NCBI GenBank assembly: GCA_946480785.1
Contig: CAMLLD010000002.1
Coordinates: forward strand, 62,001-126,000
Origin: an uncultured Blastocatellia bacterium
GTDB taxonomy: Bacteria; Acidobacteriota; Blastocatellia; Pyrinomonadales; Pyrinomonadaceae
Direction: 5' to 3'
Length of the DNA: 64,000 nucleotides
The position numbers and the translations under genes were made by a program. This document shows positions 22,589 to 33,039 of this stretch, piece by piece; within the stretch, counting starts at the first letter, position 1; the number at the start of each line of letters is the position of its first letter. The notes beneath the pieces were generated by a model, which saw nothing but the letters and a program-made list of their open reading frames with translations, was not told the origin of the DNA and searched no databases.

Positions 22589-25500
22589 ATGAGACAAACG
22601 GTAACCATCGACGGCAACGAAGCAGCGGCGTACGTTGCTTACAAGACAAACGAAGTGATCGCGATTTATCCGATCACGCCTTCCTCGCCGATGGGCGAGT
22701 CGGCCGATGCCTGGTCGGCGGCTGGTGCGAAAAACATCTGGGGCATGAAACCGCTCGTGCGCGAGATGCAGTCGGAAGGCGGCGCTGCGGGCGTCGTCCA
22801 CGGCAGTTTGCAGTCAGGATCGTTGACTACCACGTTTACCGCGAGCCAGGGATTGCTGTTGATGATCCCCAACATGTTCAAGATCGCCGGCGAACTAACC
22901 AGCACCGTCTTCCACATCGCAGCGCGAACAATCGCCACTCACGGCCTGTCGATCTTCGGCGACCACAGTGACGTCATGGCAGCCAGATCGACGGGCTGGG
23001 CCATGTTGTTTGCTAATTCAGTCCAGGAAGTAATGGATTTTGCGTTGATTTCCCAGGCAAGCACTCTGGAAGCACGGGTTCCTTTCCTGCACGTGTTCGA
23101 TGGTTTTCGCACTTCACACGAAGTGATGAAGATTACGAAACTCAGCGACGAAGAGATTGCGGGCATGGTGGACCAGCAGCTTGTACACGAGCATCGCGCC
23201 AGGGCACTGACTCCCGATCGACCCATCATGAGAGGGACTGCGCAAAATCCGGACGTCTTCTTTCAGTCGCGGGAACGGGCCAATCCCTTCTATCTGCAAA
23301 CTCCCGCGATCGTTGAGAAGGTGATGGAAAGGTTCGCTGCACTCACAGGCCGCCGTTACGGTTTGTTTGAGTTCGTCGGCGATCCGAACGCCGAGCGAGT
23401 GCTCGTAATGATGGGTTCAGGCTGCGAGACCGCGGAAGAAACGGTTGACGCACTTTGCCGGCGCGGTGAAAAGGTCGGCCTCTTGAAAGTCAGGCTTTAC
23501 CGGCCGTTTTCGATCTCACACTTCATCAATGCTCTTCCCGCTACAACGAAAGCGATCGCGGTCCTTGATCGTACCAAAGAGCCTGGGAGTATCGGCGAAC
23601 CGCTTTATCAGGATGTGGTGACGGCATTGTCAGAAGCGAAGTGCAATATCCACGTCGTTGGCGGCCGTTACGGCCTGTCATCGAAAGAGTTCACGCCGGC
23701 AATGGTCAAAGGCATTTTCGACGAGCTGAACAAACCTGAGCCGAAGAACCATTTCTCGATCGGGATCGAAGACGACGTTACGTTCACCAGCATTTCGTTT
23801 GACCCATCATTCAGCACCGAGCCCGACGATCAGGTGCGCGCTGTTTTCTGGGGGCTCGGCGCCGATGGAACTGTCAGCGCCAATAAGAATTCTATAAAGA
23901 TCATCGGTGAAGAGACTGCGAATTACGCCCAGGGCTACTTTGTTTACGATTCGAAGAAAGCCGGCGCGATGACTGTGTCGCACCTGCGCTTCGGGCCGCG
24001 ACCAATTAAAAGCACCTATCTCATTCAGCGCGCAAACTTCATCGCTGTACACCAGTTTTCTTTCTTCAATCAGTACGATGTTCTGGGGACAGCCGTTGAG
24101 GGCGCAACGCTGCTAATCAACAGTCCATATAACTCGGCGGAGCTCTGGGATCATCTGCCGCTCACCGTTCAGGAAACGATTATCAATAAGCACCTGAAGG
24201 TCTATGCCATTGATGCGAACGGTGTGGCGCGAAAGAGTCAGCTTGGCAAACGGATCAATACGATCATGCAGACCTGTTTCTTCGCGCTCAGCGGTGTGTT
24301 GCCGCGTGAGGAAGCGATGACCCGGATCAAGGAGTTCATACGAAAGAGTTACGGAAAACGGGGTGAGCCGGTCATCCGGCAAAACTTCGCCGCCGTCGAT
24401 GCCGCTCTCGCTCACTTAGCTGAAGTTGCTGTTCCCGAAACGGCGAGCGGCACAATTGAACTCACGTCCAAAGTACCGGTTGAAGCACCGCAGTTTGTGC
24501 GTGAGGTGACGGCGGAAATGATTGCCGGCCGCGGCGATCTGCTTCCGGTTAGTGCTTTTCCCGAAGACGGAACCTATCCGGTTGGTACGACGCGTTGGGA
24601 GAAACGCAATATCGCGCAAGACGTACCGGTGTGGGAACCCGATTTATGTATCGAGTGCGGCAAGTGCGTCATGGTTTGTCCGCATTCGACGATTCGCGCG
24701 AAGGTTTGTTCAGCAAGCGATCTCACTGACGCGCCGGCGGGATTCAAGTCCATGCCCGCAAAGTGGCGCGAGTTTCCCGACAAGTTGTACACGATCCAGG
24801 TAGCAGTTGAAGATTGCACCGGTTGCCAACTTTGCGTTGAAGTCTGTCCGGCGAAAGACAAGAGCAACGTGTCGCGCAAAGCGCTCAACATGCAACCGCA
24901 GTTGCCGTTGCGAGATAGTGAACGAGTTAATTGGGATTACTTCCTGAAGCTTCCTGACCTGCACAAGAATGGGCTACTCGCCTTCAACTCCGTCAAGAAC
25001 GTGCAGTTGTTACAGCCGCTGTTTGAGTTCTCAGGCGCTTGCGCCGGTTGCGGTGAGACTCCTTATATCAAACTACTGACTCAACTCTTTGGCGATCGCG
25101 CCATAATCGCGAATGCCACCGGTTGTTCCAGTATCTACGGCGGCAACCTGCCTACGACTCCCTACACGAAGAATCTTGACGGCCGCGGCCCGGCGTGGAG
25201 TAACTCGCTCTTCGAAGACAACGCCGAATTCGGATTAGGAATGCGACTCGCTCTCGATCAGCAGCAGGCGTACGCGAAAAACCTCGTCGATCGTATGCGC
25301 AACCTCATTGGAGAATCATTGGCCAACGGCCTGCTGAACACCGACCAGTCAAATAACGACGGCATCAACGTTCAGCGTGAATTGGTCGCGGCCTTGAAGG
25401 CAAAAATCAGTTCGGCTGACGAGCTCGAAACGCGCGACTTGCTCACGTTGGCTGATTCGCTCGTCGAGAAGAGTGTTTGGATTGTTGGCGGTGACGGCTG

Positions 25501-26128
25501 GGCCTATGACATTGGCTACGGCGGCTTGGACCACGTCCTGGCAAGTGGTCAAAACGTCAACATTCTGGTGCTCGACACAGAGGTTTATTCAAACACGGGC
25601 GGCCAGGCCTCGAAAGCAACACCGCTCGGAGCAGTAGCGAAGTTTGCGACTGGGGGAAAGACAACCGCAAAGAAAGATTTGGGAATGACGGCCATTCGCT
25701 ATGGTGACGTGTACATCGCACAAGTGGCGATGGGCGCCAACGATACGCACACGATAAAAGCGTTTCTGGAGGCCGAAGCGCACCACGGACCTTCGCTGAT
25801 CATCGCTTACAGTCAATGCATCGCTCACGGTATCGACATGGCCAAAGGAATGCACCAACAGAAACTGGCTGTCGATTCCGGCTATTGGCCCCTCTACCGC
25901 TACAACCCGCGATTGGTTGAGGAGAACAAAAATCCTTTCCAGCTCGACTCGAGCGATCCGAAGATTCCGCTGCGGGATTACATCTACACCGAAGGTCGGT
26001 ATCGCATGTTGCAGCAGAGTGAACCAGCCGTAGCCGGTTTTCTCCTGGGCCAGGCGCAAAAGGCCGTGACACGACGTTGGCAACAGTACAAACAATTAGC
26101 GCAGGCTCCTGCTGCGCAGTCTGTGTAA
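22589..26128 (+). CDS. nifJ: pyruvate:ferredoxin (flavodoxin) oxidoreductase
   Basis: A single-chain 1179-residue enzyme of normal length. Order: pyruvate-binding domain ([11 protein letters not shown] at the start), CoA domain, gamma domain, two 4Fe-4S clusters ([11 protein letters not shown] from 687; [11 protein letters not shown] from 743), and the thiamine diphosphate domain with GACAGCGET and [13 protein letters not shown] near 968, then [11 protein letters not shown]. It converts pyruvate and CoA to acetyl-CoA and CO2, passing electrons to ferredoxin or flavodoxin. This oxygen-sensitive enzyme suggests low-oxygen metabolism. The DHOD-like gene follows after 19 bases. Confidence 0.95.
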   Translation: MRQTVTIDGNEAAAYVAYKTNEVIAIYPITPSSPMGESADAWSAAGAKNIWGMKPLVREMQSEGGAAGVVHGSLQSGSLTTTFTASQGLLLMIPNMFKIAGELTSTVFHIAARTIATHGLSIFGDHSDVMAARSTGWAMLFANSVQEVMDFALISQASTLEARVPFLHVFDGFRTSHEVMKITKLSDEEIAGMVDQQLVHEHRARALTPDRPIMRGTAQNPDVFFQSRERANPFYLQTPAIVEKVMERFAALTGRRYGLFEFVGDPNAERVLVMMGSGCETAEETVDALCRRGEKVGLLKVRLYRPFSISHFINALPATTKAIAVLDRTKEPGSIGEPLYQDVVTALSEAKCNIHVVGGRYGLSSKEFTPAMVKGIFDELNKPEPKNHFSIGIEDDVTFTSISFDPSFSTEPDDQVRAVFWGLGADGTVSANKNSIKIIGEETANYAQGYFVYDSKKAGAMTVSHLRFGPRPIKSTYLIQRANFIAVHQFSFFNQYDVLGTAVEGATLLINSPYNSAELWDHLPLTVQETIINKHLKVYAIDANGVARKSQLGKRINTIMQTCFFALSGVLPREEAMTRIKEFIRKSYGKRGEPVIRQNFAAVDAALAHLAEVAVPETASGTIELTSKVPVEAPQFVREVTAEMIAGRGDLLPVSAFPEDGTYPVGTTRWEKRNIAQDVPVWEPDLCIECGKCVMVCPHSTIRAKVCSASDLTDAPAGFKSMPAKWREFPDKLYTIQVAVEDCTGCQLCVEVCPAKDKSNVSRKALNMQPQLPLRDSERVNWDYFLKLPDLHKNGLLAFNSVKNVQLLQPLFEFSGACAGCGETPYIKLLTQLFGDRAIIANATGCSSIYGGNLPTTPYTKNLDGRGPAWSNSLFEDNAEFGLGMRLALDQQQAYAKNLVDRMRNLIGESLANGLLNTDQSNNDGINVQRELVAALKAKISSADELETRDLLTLADSLVEKSVWIVGGDGWAYDIGYGGLDHVLASGQNVNILVLDTEVYSNTGGQASKATPLGAVAKFATGGKTTAKKDLGMTAIRYGDVYIAQVAMGANDTHTIKAFLEAEAHHGPSLIIAYSQCIAHGIDMAKGMHQQKLAVDSGYWPLYRYNPRLVEENKNPFQLDSSDPKIPLRDYIYTEGRYRMLQQSEPAVAGFLLGQAQKAVTRRWQQYKQLAQAPAAQSV

Positions 26129-26147
26129 TCGGGGAAGAGAGGCCGTC

Positions 26148-27146
26148 ATGAACCTGACAACAAATTACCTCGGCATGGTTTTGAATAATCCCATCGTCGC
26201 TTCGTCATCGCCACTCTCACACACCGTCGACAGCATCCGCCGGCTTGAAGATGCCGGCGCAGCGGCAGTGGTTATGTATTCACTGTTCGAGGAGCAAATC
26301 GGTTTCGACAGCTATTACCTCGACTATCACTTAACTCAAGGCATCGACAGCTCCGCGGAGTCGATCAGCTATTTCCCTGACATGCAGAGCTATAACGTCG
26401 GGCCGGACCAATACGTGAATCTGATTCGACGCGCCAAGGAAGCGGTGGATATTCCCATCATCGGCAGCTTGAACGGCGCTTCGGTTGGTGGTTGGACCGA
26501 CTACGCTGCTTTGATCGAAGACGCCGGAGCTGACGCGCTTGAGCTGAATATTTATTACCTTCCCACGAACACGCAATTCTCAGGGATCGAGGTCGAAGCA
26601 CTATATCTCGACATTCTTTTGTCAGTGAGACAGGCGGTAAGTATTCCCGTGGCCGTCAAGATCGGTCCTTTCTTCAGCTCCCTGTCCAATATGGCAAGTC
26701 GCTTAAATGAGGCCGGTGCTGATGGGCTGGTTCTCTTCAATCGCTTCTACCAACCGGATTTTGATCTGGAAAAACTCGAAGTAGCGCCACGCCTGGTCCT
26801 GAGTAATTCGGATGATCTGCGTTTGCCGTTACGTTGGGTGGCAATTTTGTACGGCCGGTTAACCGCTGACCTCGCGATCACCAGCGGGATCCATACTGCT
26901 ACTGACGTCATAAAAGGCTTGATGGCGGGTGCAAGAGTTACGATGATGGCCTCCGAGCTATTGCAGAAGGGCGTCGGCCGCGTGAGACAAGTTCTGGAGG
27001 AACTGTCCATTTGGATGCACGAGCATGAGTATGAGAGCGTGATGCAGATGATTGGCGCGATGAGCCAAAAACATTGCGCCGAGCCCGCCGCGTTTGAAAG
27101 AGCTAATTATATGAAGATGCTGGATTCGTATCGTCCATTGAATTGA
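26148..27146 (+). CDS. dihydroorotate dehydrogenase-like flavoprotein
   Basis: A 332-residue TIM-barrel protein of the PyrD-like group: [19 protein letters not shown] at the N-terminus, [10 protein letters not shown] in the middle, [11 protein letters not shown] and an FMN-phosphate loop near [18 protein letters not shown]. In true class-1 enzymes the fourth strand has NxSCPN; here it is NIYYLPTN, with no catalytic Cys, so the pyrimidine reaction is doubtful. This subfamily is often found beside a PFOR gene. It may be an FMN-dependent oxidoreductase exchanging electrons with ferredoxin. Same transcription unit as nifJ. Confidence 0.8.
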   Translation: MNLTTNYLGMVLNNPIVASSSPLSHTVDSIRRLEDAGAAAVVMYSLFEEQIGFDSYYLDYHLTQGIDSSAESISYFPDMQSYNVGPDQYVNLIRRAKEAVDIPIIGSLNGASVGGWTDYAALIEDAGADALELNIYYLPTNTQFSGIEVEALYLDILLSVRQAVSIPVAVKIGPFFSSLSNMASRLNEAGADGLVLFNRFYQPDFDLEKLEVAPRLVLSNSDDLRLPLRWVAILYGRLTADLAITSGIHTATDVIKGLMAGARVTMMASELLQKGVGRVRQVLEELSIWMHEHEYESVMQMIGAMSQKHCAEPAAFERANYMKMLDSYRPLN

Positions 27147-27527
27147 ATCAATCGACGACATGTTTCAGGGGAAGGTATTGCGGGCTCCACATTTTTTGGT
27201 TAACCGCACGTTCCAGTGAGTTCAGGCCACCATTTCCAAAGGTGGAAACAGTGGCGCATCCTGAGCTCAACGCCGGCGAGAACTCGCTCAATACACGAGC
27301 TGCGACAGAGAACATCGTGTCCGTTACTCGACGCCTGCAATCCGGCAAATCGCTGCGCGTATTTCTGTTTTGAGCGTTCCAGATTGTACGTGCCGGGAGA
27401 AGGTTGAGGAATGCGCCAGAAAAAATTGGTCTGGACGCGATCGGATTGCGGAAAGTTCACCAACTCAAGCGCGAAAGCCCGCAGTTGATCTCACCTCGTC
27501 CTTTTGATTCTCGCTACTCTTCTTTTC
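27147..27527. other. 381-bp convergent gap with a partial activator site
   Basis: Between the convergent DHOD-like and ChrA genes. Minus-strand frames here look weakly protein-like but match no family I know. At 27446-27458 the sequence TTGCGGAAAGTTC is identical to the first 13 bases of the palindrome at 13435, but the second half-site is ACCA instead of CGCA. The stretch may be a remnant of a gene and control region related to the stress locus. Confidence 0.35.
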
Positions 27528-28706
27528 TTATGCAGCTCTGTACAGAAGCAACCCGATGATTGCTCCTCCAAGGACCAGCCAGGCGGAGTTCAGGCGAAAG
27601 CGGAAAAGTATGGCCGCGCTGATTACGGCGAGTATGACGGTCTTGATATCCACCAGCGCAGCACGGCCGAGTTCATAGGTGACTACGAACATCAATGCGA
27701 GTGCAGCCGCGTTTACGCCGTCCAGAAACGCTCCCGCGGTTGGCGAGTGCCGAATACGAGGAACGAGTGGGCCACTCACAGCGACAAAGAAGAACGCCGG
27801 CAGGAATATTCCCAATGTCGCTACCAGCGCGCCGCGAGTTCCACCGAGCACGTAGCCAATGAAGGTTGCCGTAGTAAAGACTGGCCCCGGCGTCACCTGG
27901 CCCACAGCAATCGCGTCGAGCAATTGTGTTTCAGTTAACCAGTGCCAACGCTCGACCAGGTCCGCGCGAATGAAAGCAAGCAACACGTAACCGCTGCCGT
28001 ACAACACTGCGCCGACCTTCGCAAAAAAGAGAAACAGAGGCCACAGACCGAACGGGGCGGCGACTACACTCGCCTGCAGGAACAACACCAGCGGTGATGC
28101 TGAGATCGGTAAGAAAAGATTGCGGCTGCTTTTGATTTGACGCGCAACCATGCGCGTCAAGCCGACTATTACACCGGCGCCAAACAGAACGAGTAGTTCG
28201 TGAACTCGAAGAACCGTAAGTACAACTGCCACCACAGCGACGAACGCCAGAAACTTCGTTTTAATAGCGGTACGGCCGAGCGACCATAACGCCTGGAGCA
28301 CGATGGCGATGATCACCGGCTTAACGCCATACAACACTCCAGCAACTTCGGGGAGCGAGCCGTATCGAACGTAAGCCCACGCGAAGGCGCCGACGATTAA
28401 TACTGCTGGCAAAATAAAGCTGCCACCGGCAACCAATAGTCCGCGCCATCCTGCTTGTCGATGACCGATGTGAATTGCCAGCTCAGTGGAGTTTGGACCA
28501 GGAATGAGATTGGTTGCGCCAAGGAGATCGAGAAACTCCTCATGCGTCAGCCAACGCCGGCGACGCACGACCTCGTTTTCCATCATCGCTATGTGTGCAG
28601 CGGGACCACCGAATGCAGTGGTTCCCAGTCGCAGAAAGAGCAGACAGAGCGTCGTTAACGAAGTTGAGCGATCGCGCTGCGGCAACGATGGATCGGTACG
28701 CAGCAT
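27528..28706 (-). CDS. chrA: chromate transporter, CHR family
   Basis: A 392-residue inner-membrane protein with two homologous CHR halves, the usual long-chain layout. The first half has FLRLGTTAFGGPAAHIAMME and LIPGPNSTELAIHIG; the second has FAKVGAVLYGSGYVLLAF and VGQVTPGPVFTTATFIGY. These PGP and FGGP motifs are family signatures. It is expected to expel chromate using the proton motive force. No regulator lies nearby. Confidence 0.93.
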   Translation of the reverse strand: MLRTDPSLPQRDRSTSLTTLCLLFLRLGTTAFGGPAAHIAMMENEVVRRRRWLTHEEFLDLLGATNLIPGPNSTELAIHIGHRQAGWRGLLVAGGSFILPAVLIVGAFAWAYVRYGSLPEVAGVLYGVKPVIIAIVLQALWSLGRTAIKTKFLAFVAVVAVVLTVLRVHELLVLFGAGVIVGLTRMVARQIKSSRNLFLPISASPLVLFLQASVVAAPFGLWPLFLFFAKVGAVLYGSGYVLLAFIRADLVERWHWLTETQLLDAIAVGQVTPGPVFTTATFIGYVLGGTRGALVATLGIFLPAFFFVAVSGPLVPRIRHSPTAGAFLDGVNAAALALMFVVTYELGRAALVDIKTVILAVISAAILFRFRLNSAWLVLGGAIIGLLLYRAA

Positions 28707-29037
28707 TCTCCAGAAACCGTCAATTTAGCTATTAGAGATTTTCGGAGGCGGAGGCGCGGTGAACTGCGCAATGTCAGGATCAGTCCGGTGTCCATTTAAG
28801 TACCAGGGAATGCGTTCACACTATACATATGTTCACGAATTGTGAACAGGGGCTTATTATGAACACCAGAGCGCCGGAAGCACATTGACCATACAGACGA
28901 GCTTTCTGGAAGTGTTGTCACCGACACTGTAGTATGCTCACGAGTTCGAACCGATTCTTTCGACTTTCCTTCGCAAACTTTCGCTGACGGCCCCCAACAC
29001 TACGACCCAGGGACTGCATTGACCGAACTTTACCAAC
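28707..29037. other. 331-bp divergent intergenic region
   Basis: Divergent promoter region between chrA and the large GSDH gene. It holds the palindrome at 28830-28848; no other structure stands out. Confidence 0.5.
28830..28848. promoter_or_regulatory. perfect 19-bp palindrome, operator candidate
   Basis: TGTTCACGAATTGTGAACA: seven-base arms with a five-base centre. Further half-sites lie close by (GTTCACA at 28814, TGAACACC at 28860). It sits about midway between the two divergent start codons. A repressor for chrA or for the GSDH gene could bind; none is encoded next door. Confidence 0.45.
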
Positions 29038-32000
29038 ATGAAATTCTCCTACACGCTCCGTACGCTTCTTCCGCTCGCTCTCATTCTCCTACTTCAAATC
29101 ACAACCAACGCCGTACAGCTTCCTGACGGTTTCACGCTGACGCAGGTCGCGACGGGAATGACCAGCGTCACGCGCATGGAGTTTTTGCCGGACGGCCGCA
29201 TACTCGTCCTGGAACAAGGCGGCAACATACGCGTCATCGAAAATGGTGTGCTGCGGTCGACGCCGTTCTTGACAGTCGACGCCGACTCCTTCGGCGAGCA
29301 TGGCCTGCTCGGTATCGCACTCGATCCGGCCTTCGACACTAATCACTTCTTCTACATTTACTACACTGCGAAGACTCCGTTTCTTCACAATCGTGTCAGC
29401 CGGTTTACCATCAACGGTGACAATGCGGATCCGTCGAGCGAGGTGGTGATCTTTGAACTCGATCCACTGACCGGGCCGCTTGGCTGGCACCAGGCCGGAA
29501 CGCTGCGTTTCGGAGCGGACGGCAAGCTCTACATCGCTGCCGGAGACGATCGCAACGGCGCCAACTCCCAATCACTAACAAATCTGTTCGGCAAGATCCT
29601 GCGCATCAATAGCGACGGATCGATTCCGACGGATAACCCGTTCTTCGCAAGTACGACCGGAAACAACCGCGCTATCTGGGCACTCGGACTGCGAAACCCT
29701 TACAGCTTCACTTTCGGTAGCGCCGGCACGCAGATGCTGATAAACGACGTCGGCGAGGACACGTGGGAAGAGATCAACAGAGGAGTGGCCGGCGGCAACT
29801 ATGGCTGGCCCGAGACGGAGGGTCCCACCAGCGATCCACGGTTTCAAAGTCCGATTCAGGTGTACGCACACGGCGACACCGATGACCTCGGCTGTGCAAT
29901 TACCGGCGGCGTTGTTTATGAACCGAAGACGCAGCAGTTTCCCTCTTCGTACAGAGGGAAATATTTCTACTCTGACTTTTGCAACGGGTGGATTCGCGCG
30001 CTGGACCTTAATACTTTGACGCCGCAAATTTTCGTGCTCTTCACGAAATCTCCGGTGGATATGAAAGTCGCGAATGACGGCACGCTTTATTACCTTGAAC
30101 GCGGTATTGATGCGAATGTAGAGGGCGCCGTCTTCAAGATCGAATACACACACAGCGAAGCGCCGCACATCACCACGCAACCGACAAGCGTAACGGTGGG
30201 TACGGGCCAACCTGCAAGCTTCACAATTACGGCCTCAGGCGCGGCGACACTGAATTATCAATGGCAACGTAATGGTGTCGACATGCCCGGTGAGAATTCG
30301 CCGACGCTCAACATTGCTGCTACCACAGCCGCTGATAACGGGGCCACATTCGCGTGCGTTGTCTTCAACGGACTAGGCAGCGTTACGTCTGATGCGGCGA
30401 CGCTCACGGTTGTTCCGGGAAGCCCGCCATCGGCGACGATAACGTCGCCCGCGAGTGGCGCTCAGTATCGCGGCGGCGACGTCATTCATTTTTCGGGGAC
30501 GGGTTCTGATCCTGACGACGGCTTTATACCCGCGAGCGCGTTTACGTGGCGCGTCGACTTTCATCACAACACGCACACGCATCCTTTCATTCCGGACTTT
30601 TCGGGAACCACGTCTGGACAATTTACGATACCGACGAATGGTGAAACGGCGACCGACGTCTGGTACCGCATTTACCTGACCGTGCGCGACTCGACGGGAC
30701 TGACGACCACGACTTTTACCGACATCTTTCCGGTAATCGAAACGATCACTATTAACACCAATCCGTCGGGGTTGAAGATCAAGCTCGACGAGCAACCACA
30801 AGATACGCCTGAAACTGTGTCGACGGTCGTGGGCATCGATCGCACGCTAAGTGCTGTCTCGCCGCAGCAGTTCAATGGCCAAACGTATGAGTTCGTATCG
30901 TGGTCTGATGGTGGCGCGGCGACTCACACCGTGAATCACGGCGGAACGTTTGTGGCCAACTATCAGCTTGCGGGTTCGACTCCGCAGGGTGAGGTCGTGC
31001 TGTATGCGTCGGATGGCGTGCGAGTGGGAAACTACTTCGTGACCAGCGATGCGACAGCCGCGGGCGGCACGCGTCTGGACAATCCCGATGCCGGCGCAGC
31101 GAAGCTGACTAATGCGTTGGCGAATCCCGGCACTTACGTCGAGCTGCAATTCACTGCGCAGGCGGGTGTGCCTTACCGGCTGTGGATTCGCGGTAAGGCG
31201 CAGGATGACAATCCGTTCAACGATTCGATCTTCGTGCAGTTTGCTGACAGCGTCGACGAGCAAGGCACGGCGAAGAGCCGCATCGGCAGCACGAGCGCGG
31301 AAGTGATCAATTTGGAAGATTGTTTTGCGTGCGGCTTGAGTGGCTGGGGCTGGCAGGACAATGGCTGGGGCGTCGGCGTGTTGGGACCGCTGGTCTACTT
31401 TGCCAACAGCGGCACGCACACGCTGCGCATACAGCCGCGCGAAGACGGGTTGTCGCTCGATCAGGTGGTGTTATCGCCACAGCTATATTTGGATATTGCG
31501 CCGGGAGCAGTGACGAACGACAGCACGATCCTGCCGAAGTCGGACGCCTCTCCAACACCGACGCCGACACCAACTCCGAAGCCAACTCCTACACCGACTC
31601 CATCACCCGGAGCAGACGTCGTTTGGGTGGAAGATGCGACACCGGCAGGCGCCACCCTGGACACGTCGAATGGCGATGTTTGGAATTGGGTTGGTAGTAA
31701 TCCAACGCCGTTCTCGGGAAGTCTCGCCAGTCAGTCAAATATAGCGAACGGTGAGCACCAGCATTTCTTTTACAACTCGCCGACAACACTCGCGATCGAT
31801 ACGGGAGACACTCTCATCGCGTATGTGTATCTCGATCCGGCGAATGTGCCGAGCGAGGTGATGCTGCAGTGGAACGACGGCAATTGGGAACATCGGGCTT
31901 ACTGGGGCGCGAACAACATCGACTGGGGCAATGACGGCACTGACAGCTTGCGCTTCATGGGACCAGTGCCGCCGGCGGGGCAATGGGTAAGATTGGAAGT

Positions 32001-32694
32001 GCCCGCCAGCGCCGTAGGTCTTGAAGGACACGTGCTCAATGGAATGGCGTTCACGCTTTTCGGCGGCCATGCGACTTGGGACCACGCGGGAAAAACCTCA
32101 GCAGCGGTGTCGCCACCTTCTGGTCCAGTCGAAGTGGTGCTCTACGCGTCGGAAGGAGTGCGCGTTGGAAACTACCTCGTGACCAGCGATGCGACAGCCG
32201 CAGGCGGCACCCGTCTGGATAATCCCGATGCCGGCGCTGCGAAGCTGACTAATGCGTTGGCGAATCCCGGCACCTACGTCGAACTGCAATTCACTGCGCA
32301 GGCGGGCGTACCTTACCGGCTGTGGATTCGCGGCAAGGCGCAGGATGACAATCCGTTCAACGATTCGATCTTCGTGCAGTTTGCTGACAGTGTTGACGAG
32401 CAAGGCACGGCGAAGAGTCGCATCGGCAGCACGAGCGCGGAAGTGATCAATCTTGAAGATTGTTTTGCGTGTGGCTTGAGTGGCTGGGGCTGGCAGGACA
32501 ATGGCTGGGGCGTCGGCGTGTTGGGGCCGCTGGTCTACTTCGCTAATAGCGGCACGCACACGCTGCGGATGCAGCCGCGGGAAGATGGCTTGTCGATCGA
32601 TCAGATCGTGTTGTCACCACAGCTCTATTTAACTACCGCGCCGGGAGCAGTGATCAATGACACAAAGATCCTAGCAAAAAGCGGATCGCCGTGA
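29038..32694 (+). CDS. secreted PQQ-type glucose/sorbosone dehydrogenase-like protein with repeats
   Basis: A 1218-residue exported protein. After the signal peptide (to about 25), a six-bladed GSDH propeller covers about 26-365 (GLLGIALDPAFD, LRNPYSFTFG, NDVGEDTWEEINRG). Next come an Ig-like domain (about 375-455), a PKD-like domain (about 460-565), then two near-identical modules of about 185 residues (652-836 and 1032-1216). Between these modules lie a Pro/Thr linker (about 840-858) and a separate beta-sandwich domain. PQQ-dependent relatives oxidise aldoses in the periplasm; cofactor binding is not proven here. The modules may bind carbohydrate. No clear ribosome site precedes the ATG. 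Confidence 0.8.
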   Translation: MKFSYTLRTLLPLALILLLQITTNAVQLPDGFTLTQVATGMTSVTRMEFLPDGRILVLEQGGNIRVIENGVLRSTPFLTVDADSFGEHGLLGIALDPAFDTNHFFYIYYTAKTPFLHNRVSRFTINGDNADPSSEVVIFELDPLTGPLGWHQAGTLRFGADGKLYIAAGDDRNGANSQSLTNLFGKILRINSDGSIPTDNPFFASTTGNNRAIWALGLRNPYSFTFGSAGTQMLINDVGEDTWEEINRGVAGGNYGWPETEGPTSDPRFQSPIQVYAHGDTDDLGCAITGGVVYEPKTQQFPSSYRGKYFYSDFCNGWIRALDLNTLTPQIFVLFTKSPVDMKVANDGTLYYLERGIDANVEGAVFKIEYTHSEAPHITTQPTSVTVGTGQPASFTITASGAATLNYQWQRNGVDMPGENSPTLNIAATTAADNGATFACVVFNGLGSVTSDAATLTVVPGSPPSATITSPASGAQYRGGDVIHFSGTGSDPDDGFIPASAFTWRVDFHHNTHTHPFIPDFSGTTSGQFTIPTNGETATDVWYRIYLTVRDSTGLTTTTFTDIFPVIETITINTNPSGLKIKLDEQPQDTPETVSTVVGIDRTLSAVSPQQFNGQTYEFVSWSDGGAATHTVNHGGTFVANYQLAGSTPQGEVVLYASDGVRVGNYFVTSDATAAGGTRLDNPDAGAAKLTNALANPGTYVELQFTAQAGVPYRLWIRGKAQDDNPFNDSIFVQFADSVDEQGTAKSRIGSTSAEVINLEDCFACGLSGWGWQDNGWGVGVLGPLVYFANSGTHTLRIQPREDGLSLDQVVLSPQLYLDIAPGAVTNDSTILPKSDASPTPTPTPTPKPTPTPTPSPGADVVWVEDATPAGATLDTSNGDVWNWVGSNPTPFSGSLASQSNIANGEHQHFFYNSPTTLAIDTGDTLIAYVYLDPANVPSEVMLQWNDGNWEHRAYWGANNIDWGNDGTDSLRFMGPVPPAGQWVRLEVPASAVGLEGHVLNGMAFTLFGGHATWDHAGKTSAAVSPPSGPVEVVLYASEGVRVGNYLVTSDATAAGGTRLDNPDAGAAKLTNALANPGTYVELQFTAQAGVPYRLWIRGKAQDDNPFNDSIFVQFADSVDEQGTAKSRIGSTSAEVINLEDCFACGLSGWGWQDNGWGVGVLGPLVYFANSGTHTLRMQPREDGLSIDQIVLSPQLYLTTAPGAVINDTKILAKSGSP
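30991..31545 (+). repeat. in-gene repeat, copy 1
   Basis: About 555 bases, nearly identical at the DNA level to 32131-32685; long runs match without change, including many silent positions. It codes for the module beginning EVVLYASDGVRVGNY. Confidence 0.9.
32131..32685 (+). repeat. in-gene repeat, copy 2
   Basis: Second copy of the module at 30991-31545, in the same orientation, 1140 bases downstream and in frame. It ends the protein. Confidence 0.9.
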
Positions 32695-32771
32695 TGCGCG
32701 CCTCACCCTTTGTAAGTTTTCTACAACTCAATACGACTAATGAAAGTAACGGGGCCGCGTGTGCTTTGGGC

Positions 32772-32954
32772 TCAACGTAACAGGTAGACCAAAGCAACGA
32801 CGACGAGAGCCAGCAGGAACACTGACGGCACAAAACGCCGCCAGATGAAGCGGTCGATCATGTTTTCGGCTTCCACGTTCATCGCGCAGCGCGGACAGCC
32901 GCGCGCCGTTTGTTGAAGCACGTTACCGCAATCGCGACAGGTTCTGCTGGTCAT
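32772..32954 (-). CDS. zinc-ribbon membrane-anchored small protein
   Basis: A 60-residue protein: a CxxC...CxxC zinc ribbon (CRDCGNVL, CPRCAM) at residues 7-23, a short linker, and one C-terminal membrane segment (about 40-58). The ribbon would face the cytoplasm if the tail is inserted in the usual way. Function unknown. It is divergent from the ECF sigma gene, 85 bases apart. Confidence 0.65.
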   Translation of the reverse strand: MTSRTCRDCGNVLQQTARGCPRCAMNVEAENMIDRFIWRRFVPSVFLLALVVVALVYLLR

Positions 32955-33039
32955 AGTATTGATCTAAAGAGTAGTCGGCGATGATTTGCTGCGGACCAGC
33001 GTATGCACTACTCTACTGGTCCAAGATCTATACATTGGT

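Noticed and set aside
27148..27463. Minus-strand frames of 66 and 87 residues in the gap after the DHOD-like gene
   Set aside because: No ribosome site, no known family and overlapping frames of similar quality; kept only as an unexplained stretch.
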